From Brevundimonas sp. (GTDB lineage Bacteria; Pseudomonadota; Alphaproteobacteria; Caulobacterales; Caulobacteraceae), in NCBI RefSeq assembly GCF_029946145.1, contig NZ_JAQSDY010000009.1:124001-188000 (forward strand): DNA of 64,000 bases, given 5' to 3'. Positions within the stretch are counted from its first letter, which is position 1, and the number at the start of each line of letters is the position of its first letter. This document shows positions 9,584-18,322 of this stretch, in pieces. The translations under genes and the position numbers were made by a program. The notes under the pieces are model-generated. The model was not told the DNA's origin. It made no database searches and saw nothing but the letters and a program-made list of their open reading frames with translations.

Positions 9584-9991
9584 ATGAGTGCGCGTATCCT
9601 GGTCATTGAAGACGAAGCACTGGTGGCGATGGAGCTGCGCTTCGTGCTGGAAGATCTCGGCCACGAGGTGGTCGGAACGGCCTCTGACGCGCATACGGCG
9701 CGGCGTCTGGTTCAGGACACCGAAGTCGATCTGGCGCTGGTCGACATCCATCTGTCCGACGGCCCGACCGGCATCGATCTGGGACGCGAGCTGGGTCAGG
9801 ATCTGGGCGTGACCGTCCTGTTCATGACCGCCAACCCCGGCATGGTGCGCAATGGCGTGGCCGGCACGATCGGCGTCCTGTCCAAGCCGACCGACGAGCG
9901 CGCCGTGCAGACGGCGGTGGACTATGCCCTGCGCCGCCGGGCGGGACGGCCGGTCGAATACGCCCCGCCCGAGCTGCAGCTGTTCGGCTGA
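9584..9991 (+). CDS. Single-domain response regulator (135 aa)
   Basis: The whole protein is one receiver domain: acidic pair in ILVIEDEALVAMELR, phospho-acceptor Asp in LALVDIHLSDGPTG, conserved Thr in LFMTANPG and Lys in VLSKPTDE. It has no output domain; the last 20 residues are a short Pro-rich tail. Stand-alone receivers next to HWE kinases in alphaproteobacteria commonly relay phosphate or act as sinks; here the neighbour at 7935-9485 is the obvious partner by position. The convergent trxB ends 6 nt downstream. Confidence 0.9.
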   Translation: MSARILVIEDEALVAMELRFVLEDLGHEVVGTASDAHTARRLVQDTEVDLALVDIHLSDGPTGIDLGRELGQDLGVTVLFMTANPGMVRNGVAGTIGVLSKPTDERAVQTAVDYALRRRAGRPVEYAPPELQLFG

Positions 9992-9997
9992 CGCCGG

Positions 9998-11023
9998 CTA
10001 CCAGACGCCGATCTTTTCCGCCTGCTTGTGCGAAATCGGGTGGTGCGCCTTGGCGTGGTCTTCCTCGGCGAGGAAACGCACCGCCTCAAGCGCCGCCATG
10101 CAGCCCATGCCCGCGGCGGTGACGGCCTGGCGGTAGATGTCGTCAGTCACGTCGCCCGCGGCCCATACGCCTTCGATGGCCGTGGCCGTCGTACCCGGTT
10201 TCACCACCAGATAGCCGCCCTGCTTGGTTTCCAGCTGGCCGGCGAACAGTTCCGAGGATGGCGCGTGGCCGATGGCGATGAAGACGCCGTCGGCGGACAG
10301 ATCGCGGGTCTCGCCCGTCTTCACGTTTTTCAGGCGGGCGCCCGTGACGTTGACCCCGCCTATGGTGTTGGTTTCGCCCAGGATCTCGTCGATGGCGTTG
10401 TCCCAGATCACCTCGACCTTGGGATTGGCGAGCAGACGGTCCTGCAGGATGCGTTCGGCGCGGAACTCGTCGCGGCGGTGCACGACCGTGACCTTGGCCG
10501 CGAATTTGGTCAGGAAGAGCGCCTCCTCGACGGCGGTGTTGCCGCCGCCGACCACGATCACGTCCTTGCCGCGATAGAAGAAGCCGTCGCAGGTGGCGCA
10601 GGCGGAGACGCCGAAGCCCTGGTATTTCGCCTCGGACTCCAGCCCCAGCCATTTGGCCTGGGCGCCGGTGGAGATGATCACGGTCTCGGCCAGCATTTCC
10701 GTCCCGGAATCCAGCGTCAGGCGGAAAGGCCGCTGGCTGAGGTCGGCCTTGACCACGATGTCCTCGATGATCTCGGTTCCGACGTGCTCGGCCTGGGCGC
10801 GCATCTGCTCCATCAGCCAAGGCCCCTGGATGACGTCGGCGAAACCGGGGTAGTTCTCGACATCGGTGGTGATGGTCAGCTGACCGCCGGGCTGCAGGCC
10901 GGCGATAACGACGGGCTTCAGCATGGCGCGGGCGGCGTAGATGGCCGCGGTCCAGCCGGCGGGGCCGGAGCCGATGATGACGACTCTCGCCTGGCGAAGG
11001 GGGACGGTTCTCAAAATGCTCAT
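9998..11023 (-). CDS. trxB: Thioredoxin-disulfide reductase
   Basis: FAD-binding GSGPAGWTAAIYAAR near the N-terminus, the redox-active CATC motif (about residue 147), NADPH-binding VVGGGNTAVEEA and the terminal GVWAAGDVTD motif identify TrxB. It transfers electrons from NADPH to thioredoxin in the cytoplasm. At 341 residues it is slightly longer than the typical 315-325, with a short C-terminal extension. The gene is alone and leftward, divergent from the glycine-zipper gene at 11099. Confidence 0.95.
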   Translation of the reverse strand: MSILRTVPLRQARVVIIGSGPAGWTAAIYAARAMLKPVVIAGLQPGGQLTITTDVENYPGFADVIQGPWLMEQMRAQAEHVGTEIIEDIVVKADLSQRPFRLTLDSGTEMLAETVIISTGAQAKWLGLESEAKYQGFGVSACATCDGFFYRGKDVIVVGGGNTAVEEALFLTKFAAKVTVVHRRDEFRAERILQDRLLANPKVEVIWDNAIDEILGETNTIGGVNVTGARLKNVKTGETRDLSADGVFIAIGHAPSSELFAGQLETKQGGYLVVKPGTTATAIEGVWAAGDVTDDIYRQAVTAAGMGCMAALEAVRFLAEEDHAKAHHPISHKQAEKIGVW

Positions 11024-11098
11024 GCCCCTATTTAGGCGCTGATTCCGCTTCTTGCGATGGTAGGTTCCACCTGTTCACAGGTCTGACGGAGGGACGAC

Positions 11099-11383
11099 AT
11101 GGAAGGCCGCAGTTTCATAGGCATCGGTCTGGCGCTGGGCGTGGGGGTCGGCGCGGCGATCGGCATCGCCATGGACAACCTCGCGATCGGCATCGGCCTG
11201 GGCGTCGCCATCGGGATGGGACTGGGCGTCGCGATGGACAGCCGGAGCGCCGGAAGCCGCCGAAAGGACAGCTCGGACAGCGGCGTGACCCATACGTCGG
11301 ACGGGGGCGGTCGCGGCAAGGACGCGGACGGGTCCGATGCGGGGTCCGACGGAGGCGGGGGAGACGGAGGCGGCGGCGACTAG
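11099..11383 (+). CDS. Small glycine-zipper membrane protein with Gly/Asp tail (94 aa)
   Basis: Residues 1-48 form two hydrophobic Gly-rich segments with repeated GxxxG/GIGLG spacing, which suggests a membrane hairpin. The remainder is a hydrophilic Ser/Asp/Gly tail ending in repeated GGGGD units. An ATG with a GGAGGGACG Shine-Dalgarno supports translation. No family is recognised. The stop codon is embedded in the CTAG shared with the convergent ELM1-family gene. Confidence 0.65.
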   Translation: MEGRSFIGIGLALGVGVGAAIGIAMDNLAIGIGLGVAIGMGLGVAMDSRSAGSRRKDSSDSGVTHTSDGGGRGKDADGSDAGSDGGGGDGGGGD

Positions 11384-12363
11384 GCCCGCTTCATCCGCTC
11401 CAGCATCGTCCGGGCGGCGCGCGCTGTCTCATCCAGCGGCGCATAGCTCCAGGCCTCGAGACTTCCCTCGAATGGCCGCGCGGCCCCGCGCTCGCGCAGG
11501 TTCGCGTGCAGGCGCGCGAACTTGTCCGCCGGCTTCAGCGGGATCATTGGCAGGATGAGCACGGGCTTGCCCGTGGACGCCGCCTCGGCGGCCATGTTGG
11601 CGCTGTCCTCGGTAACCAGCACATGGTCGGCAAAGTTCAGGAAGGCGAAATAGGGATTGGCGCCCGCGCCGTCCCAGATCAGGCCCGGCAGATGCGCCAG
11701 CCGGGCGGTCATCGCCGCCTTCGCCGCCGCGGGCGTGCGGCGCGAGAAGGTCAACATCAGCGAGCCGTTCGCCGCCTCGATGGCCCTGGCGATCCGCCCG
11801 GCAAGGTCGGCGGCGTGGTCCCCGGTCAGGTCGAAGGCTCTCGAGCGCCCGCCGATCAGCGCGGCGACGCGGGGAGAGGGCAGGGCCGCCAGTTGGTCCG
11901 CAAAGGCCGCCGAGTTCTCCGCCAGTCGTTCCGGCGCGACCCGATGGGGCGATCCGGTGATCGACAGCACGTTCGGGCCCTCGATCCGATCATGGGCGGG
12001 GGCGACGATCAGGTCATAGGCCGCGGTGCGCCACCGCGGGTCCTGGGTCTGGACCACGAAGGTCCGCCCCCCCGACGCAGCCCGGACGCGGGCGGACATC
12101 GGCAGGGTGGCGCGGCCGGTGGCGATCCAGATATCGGGCCAGGCCTCGCCGGAGGCGGGTTCGGTGGAGTCGGACGAGAGGTCCAGCATCCACGATGTCT
12201 TCAGCGCCGAGGGCAGTTTGTCGAAGACCTTGCGCCAGCGGATCCGGCGGACGCTGATATCGGCGGGGGTCAGGCGCTGGACCGCCTCTGCCAGGCCCAG
12301 GGCCTGGTTCTCCATGCCAATGCGGCCGTCGGAGACAACCCAGATGGAGAGCGGTGCGCTCAC
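11380..12363 (-). CDS. Mitochondrial fission ELM1-family protein (327 aa)
   Basis: The sequence SIWVVSDGRIGMENQALGLAEA at the N-terminus, the WPDIWIATGR segment and the HVLVTEDSANMAAEAASTGKPV motif match the ELM1 family (PF06258), a glycosyltransferase-like fold of uncertain activity that in bacteria is often near envelope-sugar genes. The start is set at the GTG that overlaps the stop of the upstream VOC gene as GTGA, implying translational coupling; a start 27 nt earlier would bury it in the VOC gene. The exact role is unknown. Confidence 0.85.
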   Translation of the reverse strand: MSAPLSIWVVSDGRIGMENQALGLAEAVQRLTPADISVRRIRWRKVFDKLPSALKTSWMLDLSSDSTEPASGEAWPDIWIATGRATLPMSARVRAASGGRTFVVQTQDPRWRTAAYDLIVAPAHDRIEGPNVLSITGSPHRVAPERLAENSAAFADQLAALPSPRVAALIGGRSRAFDLTGDHAADLAGRIARAIEAANGSLMLTFSRRTPAAAKAAMTARLAHLPGLIWDGAGANPYFAFLNFADHVLVTEDSANMAAEAASTGKPVLILPMIPLKPADKFARLHANLRERGAARPFEGSLEAWSYAPLDETARAARTMLERMKRA

Positions 12364-12779
12364 GTCGCCGGAGGCGGCGCGACCCAGCACATGGCCTCGA
12401 CCTTGTTGCCGTCGGGATCGCGCAGGAAGGCGGCGAAATAGCCGGGGGCGTATTCGGGCCGCGGACCCGGCGCGCCGTCATCGCTTCCGCCCGCGCCCAG
12501 GCCGGCGACATGGAAGGCGGCGACCGCCGCAGGGTCGGCGGCATTGAAGCAGATGTGGCTTCCGTTGCCGGCCTCGGCCGCGCCGCCGTCGTGGGGGTAC
12601 GCGGCCCAGAACTCGGGGAAGGCGCGGCCGTAGCCGATGCCTACCTGATGCTCCATGATCCGCCGGGCGCCCAGCGTGGCCATCACGGCGTCATAGAAGG
12701 CGCCGGCCCGGGCGAGGTCGGTGACGCCGACCGAAACATGCGACACCAGCGGCGGGCGCGTTCCGGGGGCGTCAGTCAT
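12360..12779 (-). CDS. VOC-superfamily (glyoxalase-like) protein (139 aa)
   Basis: A single vicinal-oxygen-chelate module: the N-terminal HVSVGVTDLARAGAFYDAV strand-helix unit and C-terminal FLRDPDGNKVEAMCW unit with the usual metal-ligand positions. Such proteins bind a metal and act on small substrates, for example in glyoxalase, dioxygenase or resistance roles; the substrate cannot be told from the sequence. It is the first gene of a coupled pair with the ELM1-family gene and follows greA by a 4-nt gap. Confidence 0.87.
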   Translation of the reverse strand: MTDAPGTRPPLVSHVSVGVTDLARAGAFYDAVMATLGARRIMEHQVGIGYGRAFPEFWAAYPHDGGAAEAGNGSHICFNAADPAAVAAFHVAGLGAGGSDDGAPGPRPEYAPGYFAAFLRDPDGNKVEAMCWVAPPPAT

Positions 12780-12783
12780 CGGG

Positions 12784-13257
12784 CTATTTCCACTCGACCT
12801 TGAGGATTTCGTAGGCCTTGACGCCGCCGGGGGTGTTCACCTCGACCACGTCGCCGACTTCCTTGGAGATCAGCGAACGCGCGATCGGCGAGGCGACGGA
12901 GACCTTGCCCGCCTTCACATCGGCTTCGTGCTCGCCGACGATCTGGTAGCGGCTCTCTTCCTCGGTGTCCTCGTCGACCACGGTGACCGTGGCGCCGAAC
13001 ATGACCTGATTGCCGTTCAGCTTGGAGACGTCGATGACCTGGGCGCGGCTGATCTTGTCCTCGATGTCGGCGATCTGGCCTTCGATCCAGCCCTGACGTT
13101 CCTTGGCGGCGTGATACTCTGCGTTTTCAGACAGATCGCCATGCTCGCGCGCTTCCGAGATGGCCGAGATCACGCTCGGCCGCTCCACGGACTTCAATTG
13201 CTTCAGCTGATCGTCGAGGACACGGTAGCCCTCGGCCGTCATCGGCACTTTTTCCAT
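12784..13257 (-). CDS. greA: Transcription elongation factor GreA
   Basis: 157 residues, the usual length. The N-terminal coiled coil has the acidic tip [17 protein letters not shown] that enters the RNA polymerase secondary channel and stimulates cleavage of backtracked RNA; the C-terminal FKBP-like domain ends with [18 protein letters not shown]. The gene is leftward and followed 4 nt later by the VOC gene, so these may be cotranscribed. Confidence 0.96.
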   Translation of the reverse strand: MEKVPMTAEGYRVLDDQLKQLKSVERPSVISAISEAREHGDLSENAEYHAAKERQGWIEGQIADIEDKISRAQVIDVSKLNGNQVMFGATVTVVDEDTEEESRYQIVGEHEADVKAGKVSVASPIARSLISKEVGDVVEVNTPGGVKAYEILKVEWK

Positions 13258-13393
13258 ATGTCGTGAATTTCTGAGCTATCGCCCGACTAAAGGTTGGTGA
13301 CGCCAAGGGTCGCTGGGCGCTCGCGACCGGCCCAAGAGGGTAGGGCGCCCCGCCCCAAGGTTCAAGAGGCAAGACGTTTCCGACAGATTGTCG

Positions 13394-13609
13394 TTATGTG
13401 ACAGCCTTGCGCCGCCGCTCGCGGATTTGCTGGATACTGCCCCACAGTTTGACCCGACCGACCAGGCTCCAGGCCAGCCAGCCAATGGCGGCCAGACCCA
13501 GGGCCATGAACAGGCTGGACAGCAAGAAGACGCCTGCGGCCATGAAGGCGAGGATGAAGGCGACGGCGGCCACAAGGGCGGCGATGACTTGAACGGTTCT
13601 CGGGCGCAT
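13394..13609 (-). CDS. Small two-helix membrane protein (71 aa)
   Basis: Two hydrophobic helices (about residues 7-29 and 31-52) are followed by a basic C-terminus (IQQIRERRRKAV), which by the positive-inside rule should be cytoplasmic. There is no strong Shine-Dalgarno. No family recognised. It lies between greA and a GST with gaps of over 80 bp on each side. Confidence 0.55.
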   Translation of the reverse strand: MRPRTVQVIAALVAAVAFILAFMAAGVFLLSSLFMALGLAAIGWLAWSLVGRVKLWGSIQQIRERRRKAVT

Positions 13610-13698
13610 GGGGTGATCAACGTTTCACTCAGGCCGGGGTTGCCCCTTTTCCCGGATTCAGAATGGATCACGGGCGGCCTGTGGCGCCCAAGCCATCG

Positions 13699-14364
13699 TC
13701 AGGCGTAGCTGTACGGCCCGCCTCTTTCCAGGGCCCTCCGGTATGCCGGCCGGGCGTGGATGGTCTGGAGGAAGGCCTTCAGGCGCGGCTTTTCGGCGCC
13801 GTAGCCGACCCGCGATCCCGCGGCCTCGACCGGGAAGCTCATCATGATGTCGGCGGCCGAGAAGGCGTCGCCGGCGAACCAGGCGGAGCGGGCCAGTTCG
13901 GCCTCCCACAGGGCGGTGTGCGCCGCCAGCTGCGGGTCGATCATATTGGCGTTCATGGCCTTGGTGATGCCCCGGGCGACCGGGCGGGCGAGGAAGGGCA
14001 CGCGGCCGGGGATGGCGCTGAAGATCAGCTTCAGCAGCAGGGGCGTCATGGCCGAGCCCTCGGCGTAGTGCAGCCAGTAGGTGAAGCGCCGCGCGGCCTC
14101 GGTTCCGCTCGCGGGGCGAAGGCCGGAGGCGGGATGGGTCTCGAGCAGATATTCGATAATGGCCCCGGTTTCGGCCACGCGGGCGTCGCCATCGTCCAGC
14201 ACGGGCGACTTGCCCAGCGGATGGATGGCCTTCAGGTCCGGCGGGGCCAGCATGGTCTTCGCGTCGCGCTGGTACCGCTTCACCTCATAGGGCGCGCCCA
14301 GTTCCTCCAGCAGCCACAGCACGCGCTGGGACCGGGAATCGTTGAGGTGATGGACGGTGATCAT
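13699..14364 (-). CDS. Glutathione S-transferase family protein (221 aa)
   Basis: An N-terminal thioredoxin-like GSH-binding domain (residues 1-80) has the SRSQRVLWLLEEL helix, the cis-Pro KSPVLDD and the ETGAIIEYLL segment that binds glutathione; a C-terminal helical domain contains FSAADIMMSF, the N-capping-box region. It is a cytosolic GST likely conjugating or reducing electrophiles; the substrate is unknown. A second GST lies at 45086. Confidence 0.92.
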   Translation of the reverse strand: MITVHHLNDSRSQRVLWLLEELGAPYEVKRYQRDAKTMLAPPDLKAIHPLGKSPVLDDGDARVAETGAIIEYLLETHPASGLRPASGTEAARRFTYWLHYAEGSAMTPLLLKLIFSAIPGRVPFLARPVARGITKAMNANMIDPQLAAHTALWEAELARSAWFAGDAFSAADIMMSFPVEAAGSRVGYGAEKPRLKAFLQTIHARPAYRRALERGGPYSYA

Positions 14365-14425
14365 GGCGACGGCTCCGCTTGGCCGACGCAGTTAGCGCGG
14401 TTGACGCGGCGTCGGTCCAGCGGAT

Positions 14426-14647
14426 TCAGACGCGGCGTCCGCTCCAGCGCTGGCGCGGATGGGCCGTCCGGGGCTGGGCCGTAGAGGATTGGGGCCGTCC
14501 TGGATGCTTCGCCGCCTGCCGTTGCTCCCACAGCTGGAAGGCCAGGGTGGCCAGCGCCAGCTTGCCGGCGTGGCGGCCCGCCATGCGCCGCCCACCCTTG
14601 CTGAGCAACAGGCCGCCAATCAGGGTCGCGAGTTTGGGAATGGGCAT
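14426..14647 (-). CDS. Small basic hypothetical protein (73 aa)
   Basis: The N-terminus is weakly hydrophobic (IPKLATLIGGLLL) and the rest is rich in Arg, Gln and Pro. A GGAGAG Shine-Dalgarno sits about 5 nt before the ATG, which is the main support for a real gene. No family recognised. It is leftward, like its neighbours, between the GST and M20 genes. Confidence 0.5.
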   Translation of the reverse strand: MPIPKLATLIGGLLLSKGGRRMAGRHAGKLALATLAFQLWEQRQAAKHPGRPQSSTAQPRTAHPRQRWSGRRV

Positions 14648-14703
14648 GAAGCTCTCCGGGTCGCCGGTGAAACGGACGGGGCCGGGAACGGTTCAGGCGC
14701 GCC

Positions 14704-16023
14704 TCAGTCTTTCGGCATCAGGGCCTGGGCCGCCACGACCGTGGCCTCGACGCCGGTCGTGACCGAGGGGCGCGGATCGATGCGGAACAGGGGCGAGTGG
14801 TGGCCCGGCGCGTTTGCGACCTGATCGGCCGGGGTGCCGCCGACGCTGAAATAGACCCCCTTCACACCGCTCTCGGGCGTGACGAAATAGGCGAAATCCT
14901 CGGCGCCCATGCCGGTGCGGGCGACATCCACGACACGGTCGGCGCCCATGGCTCCGCCGATGGCGGTCCGGACCCGGGTGGCGGTGGCGGCGTCGTTGAT
15001 GGTCGGCGGCGTGTTTTCCGTGGAACGCACCACGGTCGGCAGCCGGTCCTCCGGCACGCCCAGCGCCAGGGCCGTCCCGCGAGAAACGCGGTCGATGCCG
15101 TCCAGCAGGGCGGTGCGCGTTTCCGGATTGTCGGCGCGGACCGTCAGTTGCATGTCCACGCGGTCGGAGATGATGTTGTGCTTGATGCCGCCGTGGATGG
15201 CGCCGACGGTGACGATCGCCCCCTCCAGCGGATTGATGCTGCGGCTGGGCAGGGTCTGCAGGTTCATGACGATGGCCGAGGCGACCACGATCGGATCGAC
15301 GCCCTTGTGCGGATAGGCACCGTGCGTGCCGACGCCGTGAACCGCGATGTCGATGCTGTCCGAACTGGACGAGGTGATGGCCAGCGGCACGTCCACCAGT
15401 CCGGTGGCGAGGTCGGCCGAGACGTGGAAGGCGAGGGCGTAGTCGGGCTTGGGGAAGCGGGTATAGAGGCCGTCCTCGACCATGGCCCGGGCGCCGAAGA
15501 TGCGCTCCTCGGCCGGCTGGGCGATCAGGACCAGGGTTCCCGACCAGTCCGCGCGCCGCGCCATCATCTGCCGCGCCGTGCCGATCAGGGCGGTGATGTG
15601 CACGTCGTGGCCGCAGGCATGCATGACCGGCTTTTCGACGCCGTCGCTGTCGGTCTGATGCACCGTCGAGGCGTTGGCGAGGCCCGACTGTTCGCTCAGC
15701 GGCAGTCCGTCCATGTCGGCGCGGATCATGACCGTCGGGCCTTCGCCGTTGCGCAGCACCGCGACAACGCCCGTGCCCCCGACGCCGCTGGTGACGTCAT
15801 AGCCGAGGGCGGTCAGCCGGGCCGCCATGATCCCGGCGGTGCGAACCTCCAGGCCCGACAGTTCGGGGTTGCGATGGAAGTCGTCGAACAGGGCGCCCAG
15901 GTTGGCGTCATAGTCTCGCGCGACGGCCTGGCGCAGCGTGTCGTCGGTCGGGCCCGCCTGGGCTTGGGCGGGACCAGACCCCAGCAGCGCCAGCGCCGCC
16001 GTCGTCGCAAGAAGAAGTCGCAT
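14704..16023 (-). CDS. Secreted M20-family amidohydrolase (439 aa)
   Basis: A signal peptide (MRLLLATTAALALLGSGPAQA) precedes an M20D peptidase/amidohydrolase: the metal-binding MHACGHDVH motif, the catalytic Glu in AQPAEERIFGA, the dimerisation-domain HGVGTHGAYPHKGVDP and the C-terminal GMGAEDFAYF with the last metal ligand, then APGHHSPLF. Family members hydrolyse N-acyl amino acids, hippurate or related amides with a dinuclear metal centre. The export signal points to a periplasmic site. The substrate is not determinable here. Confidence 0.93.
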   Translation of the reverse strand: MRLLLATTAALALLGSGPAQAQAGPTDDTLRQAVARDYDANLGALFDDFHRNPELSGLEVRTAGIMAARLTALGYDVTSGVGGTGVVAVLRNGEGPTVMIRADMDGLPLSEQSGLANASTVHQTDSDGVEKPVMHACGHDVHITALIGTARQMMARRADWSGTLVLIAQPAEERIFGARAMVEDGLYTRFPKPDYALAFHVSADLATGLVDVPLAITSSSSDSIDIAVHGVGTHGAYPHKGVDPIVVASAIVMNLQTLPSRSINPLEGAIVTVGAIHGGIKHNIISDRVDMQLTVRADNPETRTALLDGIDRVSRGTALALGVPEDRLPTVVRSTENTPPTINDAATATRVRTAIGGAMGADRVVDVARTGMGAEDFAYFVTPESGVKGVYFSVGGTPADQVANAPGHHSPLFRIDPRPSVTTGVEATVVAAQALMPKD

Positions 16024-16136
16024 CGTTCACCCCCGGTTTGAGGCGTGACATTGGTCCGACGGCGGCGGGCTGGCAACGGCGAATGCGGACGGCCCGGCTG
16101 TTGAGTTCGGCAAGGGTTTGGCTCTAAGCCCGACGC

Positions 16137-17183
16137 ATGAACACGCCCGAGCCCCGCCTGACCTCCCTCGCCCATGGCGGCGGCTGCGGCTGCAAGCTGG
16201 CCCCGGCCGTGCTGCAGGACATCCTGAAGGGAATCCCCCAGGCGGCGGTGTTCGCCGATCTGATGGTCGGAACCGAGACCAGCGACGACGCGGCGGTCTG
16301 GCGGCTGAACGACCGGCAGGCGCTGGTGGCCACGACCGACTTCTTCATGCCCGTGGTCGACGATCCGTTCGACTTCGGCCGCATCGCCGCGACCAACGCC
16401 CTGTCGGATGTCTACGCCATGGGGGCGACGCCGATCTTCGCCCTGGCCCTGGTCGGCATGCCGGTGAAGATCCTGTCCGCCGACACCATCGGCCTGATCC
16501 TGCAGGGCGGGGCGGCGGTCTGCGCGGCGGCGGGCATACCGGTCGCCGGCGGCCATTCGATCGACAGCGTCGAGCCGATCTACGGCCTGGTCGCCCTGGG
16601 GCTGGTGCATCCGGATCAGGTGCTTACCAACCGCGGCGCGCGGGCCGGGGACGTGCTGATCCTGACCAAGGCGCTGGGCGTCGGCGTGTTGAGCGCGGCG
16701 TTCAAGTCGGGCGCGCTGGAGCCGGCGGGCTACGCCGCCCTGATCGCCTCGACGACCCGGTTGAACACCCTGGGAGCGCGGCTGGCCGGACGGGCGGGGG
16801 TGCATGCAGTGACCGACGTGACGGGCTTCGGCCTGCTGGGTCATGCGCTGGAGATGGCGCGCGGATCAGGTCTGACCGTCGAGCTGACGGCGCAGCCGCC
16901 GTTGCTGGACGGGGTCGAGCCGCTGGCCGCGGCGGGCGTCTGCACCGGCGCCTCGGGCCGCAACTGGGACAGCTACGCCGCCGGCGTCGACCTGCCCGGC
17001 GACCTGCCGGACTGGCGCCGCAACCTGCTGACCGATCCCCAGACGTCCGGCGGACTGCTGATCTCCGTCGCCGCCGATCAGGCCGGGACGCTCCTCGATC
17101 TGGCCCGCGCCGAGGGTTTCGACCGGGCCGCCGTCGTGGGACGCGTCGTCGATGGGCCGGCGCGGGTGCGGGTCGTCGGATGA
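16137..17183 (+). CDS. selD: Selenide, water dikinase (selenophosphate synthetase)
   Basis: The N-terminal HGGGCGCK motif places Cys17 and Lys20 at the catalytic positions of the family (cysteine form, not selenocysteine). ATP-binding and dimerisation motifs follow ([63 protein letters not shown]). It makes selenophosphate from selenide and ATP. The stop overlaps the mnmH start as ATGA, so the selenophosphate is probably used for tRNA 2-selenouridine. Length is normal at 348. Confidence 0.97.
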   Translation: MNTPEPRLTSLAHGGGCGCKLAPAVLQDILKGIPQAAVFADLMVGTETSDDAAVWRLNDRQALVATTDFFMPVVDDPFDFGRIAATNALSDVYAMGATPIFALALVGMPVKILSADTIGLILQGGAAVCAAAGIPVAGGHSIDSVEPIYGLVALGLVHPDQVLTNRGARAGDVLILTKALGVGVLSAAFKSGALEPAGYAALIASTTRLNTLGARLAGRAGVHAVTDVTGFGLLGHALEMARGSGLTVELTAQPPLLDGVEPLAAAGVCTGASGRNWDSYAAGVDLPGDLPDWRRNLLTDPQTSGGLLISVAADQAGTLLDLARAEGFDRAAVVGRVVDGPARVRVVG

Positions 17184-18241
17184 TCCGGCGCACGGCCGAT
17201 CTGTCGCCCGGGGCGCGCGACGCCTTCGACGCCATCATCGACGTGCGCAGTCCGGCCGAGTTCGCGCTGGACCATATCCCCGGAGCCATCAACCTGCCGG
17301 TGCTGGACGACGCCCAGCGGGCGGTGGTCGGGACCGAATATGTGCAGGGCTCCAAATTCCTGGCCCGGCGCAACGGCGCGGCGCTGGTGGCGCGCAATAT
17401 CGCGGCCCATCTGGAAGGGGCGCTCGCGGACCGGGGCGGGGGGTTCAAGCCGCTGGTCTATTGCTGGCGCGGCGGACAGCGGTCCGGGGCCATGGTCACG
17501 GTGATGGACCAGGTCGGCTGGCCGGTGACGGTGCTGGACGGCGGCTACCAGACCTGGCGGCGGCAGGTGAAGGCGGCCCTCTACGACGCGCCGCTCGCGC
17601 ACTCGCTCGTCCTGCTCGACGGCCCCACCGGCGTCGGCAAGACGGCCCTGCTCGGCGCCGTCGCCGCGCGCGGCGTCCAGACCCTCGACCTCGAGGCCCT
17701 CGCCGCCCATCGCGGCTCCCTGTTCGGGGCCATGCCCGGCGGCCAGCCGTCGCAGAAGGCCTTCGAGAGCCGGCTGCACGACGCCCTGTCCCGCCTCGAT
17801 CCCGCCCGCCCCGTGCTGGTCGAGGCCGAGAGTTCGAAGATCGGCGCCCGCGTCGTCCCGCCGTCCCTGTGGGCCGCCATGGCCGCCGCCCCGACCATCC
17901 GTCTCGAGTCCCCGGTCGAGGTTCGCGCCGCCCGCACCGTGCGCGACTACGCCGACTTCGCCGCCGACCGCCTGGCCCTCGACACGGCCCTGACCCGCCT
18001 GCCGCGCCACATCGGCAAGCAAATGGTCGCAGAGTGGCGCGCCCTCGCCGCCGCCGGGGAGGTCGAGACCCTGGCCGTCGACCTGATCGTCCACCACTAC
18101 GACCCGGCCTACCGCCGCCAGGGCCAGGGTCGGGCGCGCCCCGAACGGGCCGTCGTCGGGATCGCATCGCTCGACGACGACGCACTCGAAACGGCCGCCG
18201 ACCAGACCGTCGAGGTGCTCGCCGGCCTCAACGCCCGCTGA
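17180..18241 (+). CDS. mnmH: tRNA 2-selenouridine synthase (353 aa)
   Basis: The N-terminal rhodanese domain (residues 5-130) carries [16 protein letters not shown] and the active-site loop [10 protein letters not shown] with Cys95; the C-terminal domain has a P-loop GPTGVGKT (residues 148-155). MnmH (SelU) geranylates and then selenates 2-thiouridine at the wobble base of Lys, Glu and Gln tRNAs. The start ATG overlaps the selD stop. Codon usage changes sharply near residue 133, at the junction of the two domains (see findings). No selA, selB or selC is in the window. Confidence 0.95.
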   Translation: MIRRTADLSPGARDAFDAIIDVRSPAEFALDHIPGAINLPVLDDAQRAVVGTEYVQGSKFLARRNGAALVARNIAAHLEGALADRGGGFKPLVYCWRGGQRSGAMVTVMDQVGWPVTVLDGGYQTWRRQVKAALYDAPLAHSLVLLDGPTGVGKTALLGAVAARGVQTLDLEALAAHRGSLFGAMPGGQPSQKAFESRLHDALSRLDPARPVLVEAESSKIGARVVPPSLWAAMAAAPTIRLESPVEVRAARTVRDYADFAADRLALDTALTRLPRHIGKQMVAEWRALAAAGEVETLAVDLIVHHYDPAYRRQGQGRARPERAVVGIASLDDDALETAADQTVEVLAGLNAR

Positions 18242-18322
18242 ATCCGGCGGTCGGGCGTGGATCGTTCACGCTGGCGCACGCGATGGATGGTCAAATACGG
18301 CGACGGCGCCTAGCTTCGACCG

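Noticed and set aside
16137-16200. Possible selenocysteine in SelD
   Set aside because: The catalytic position is an ordinary TGC Cys codon in HGGGCGCK; no in-frame TGA is present.
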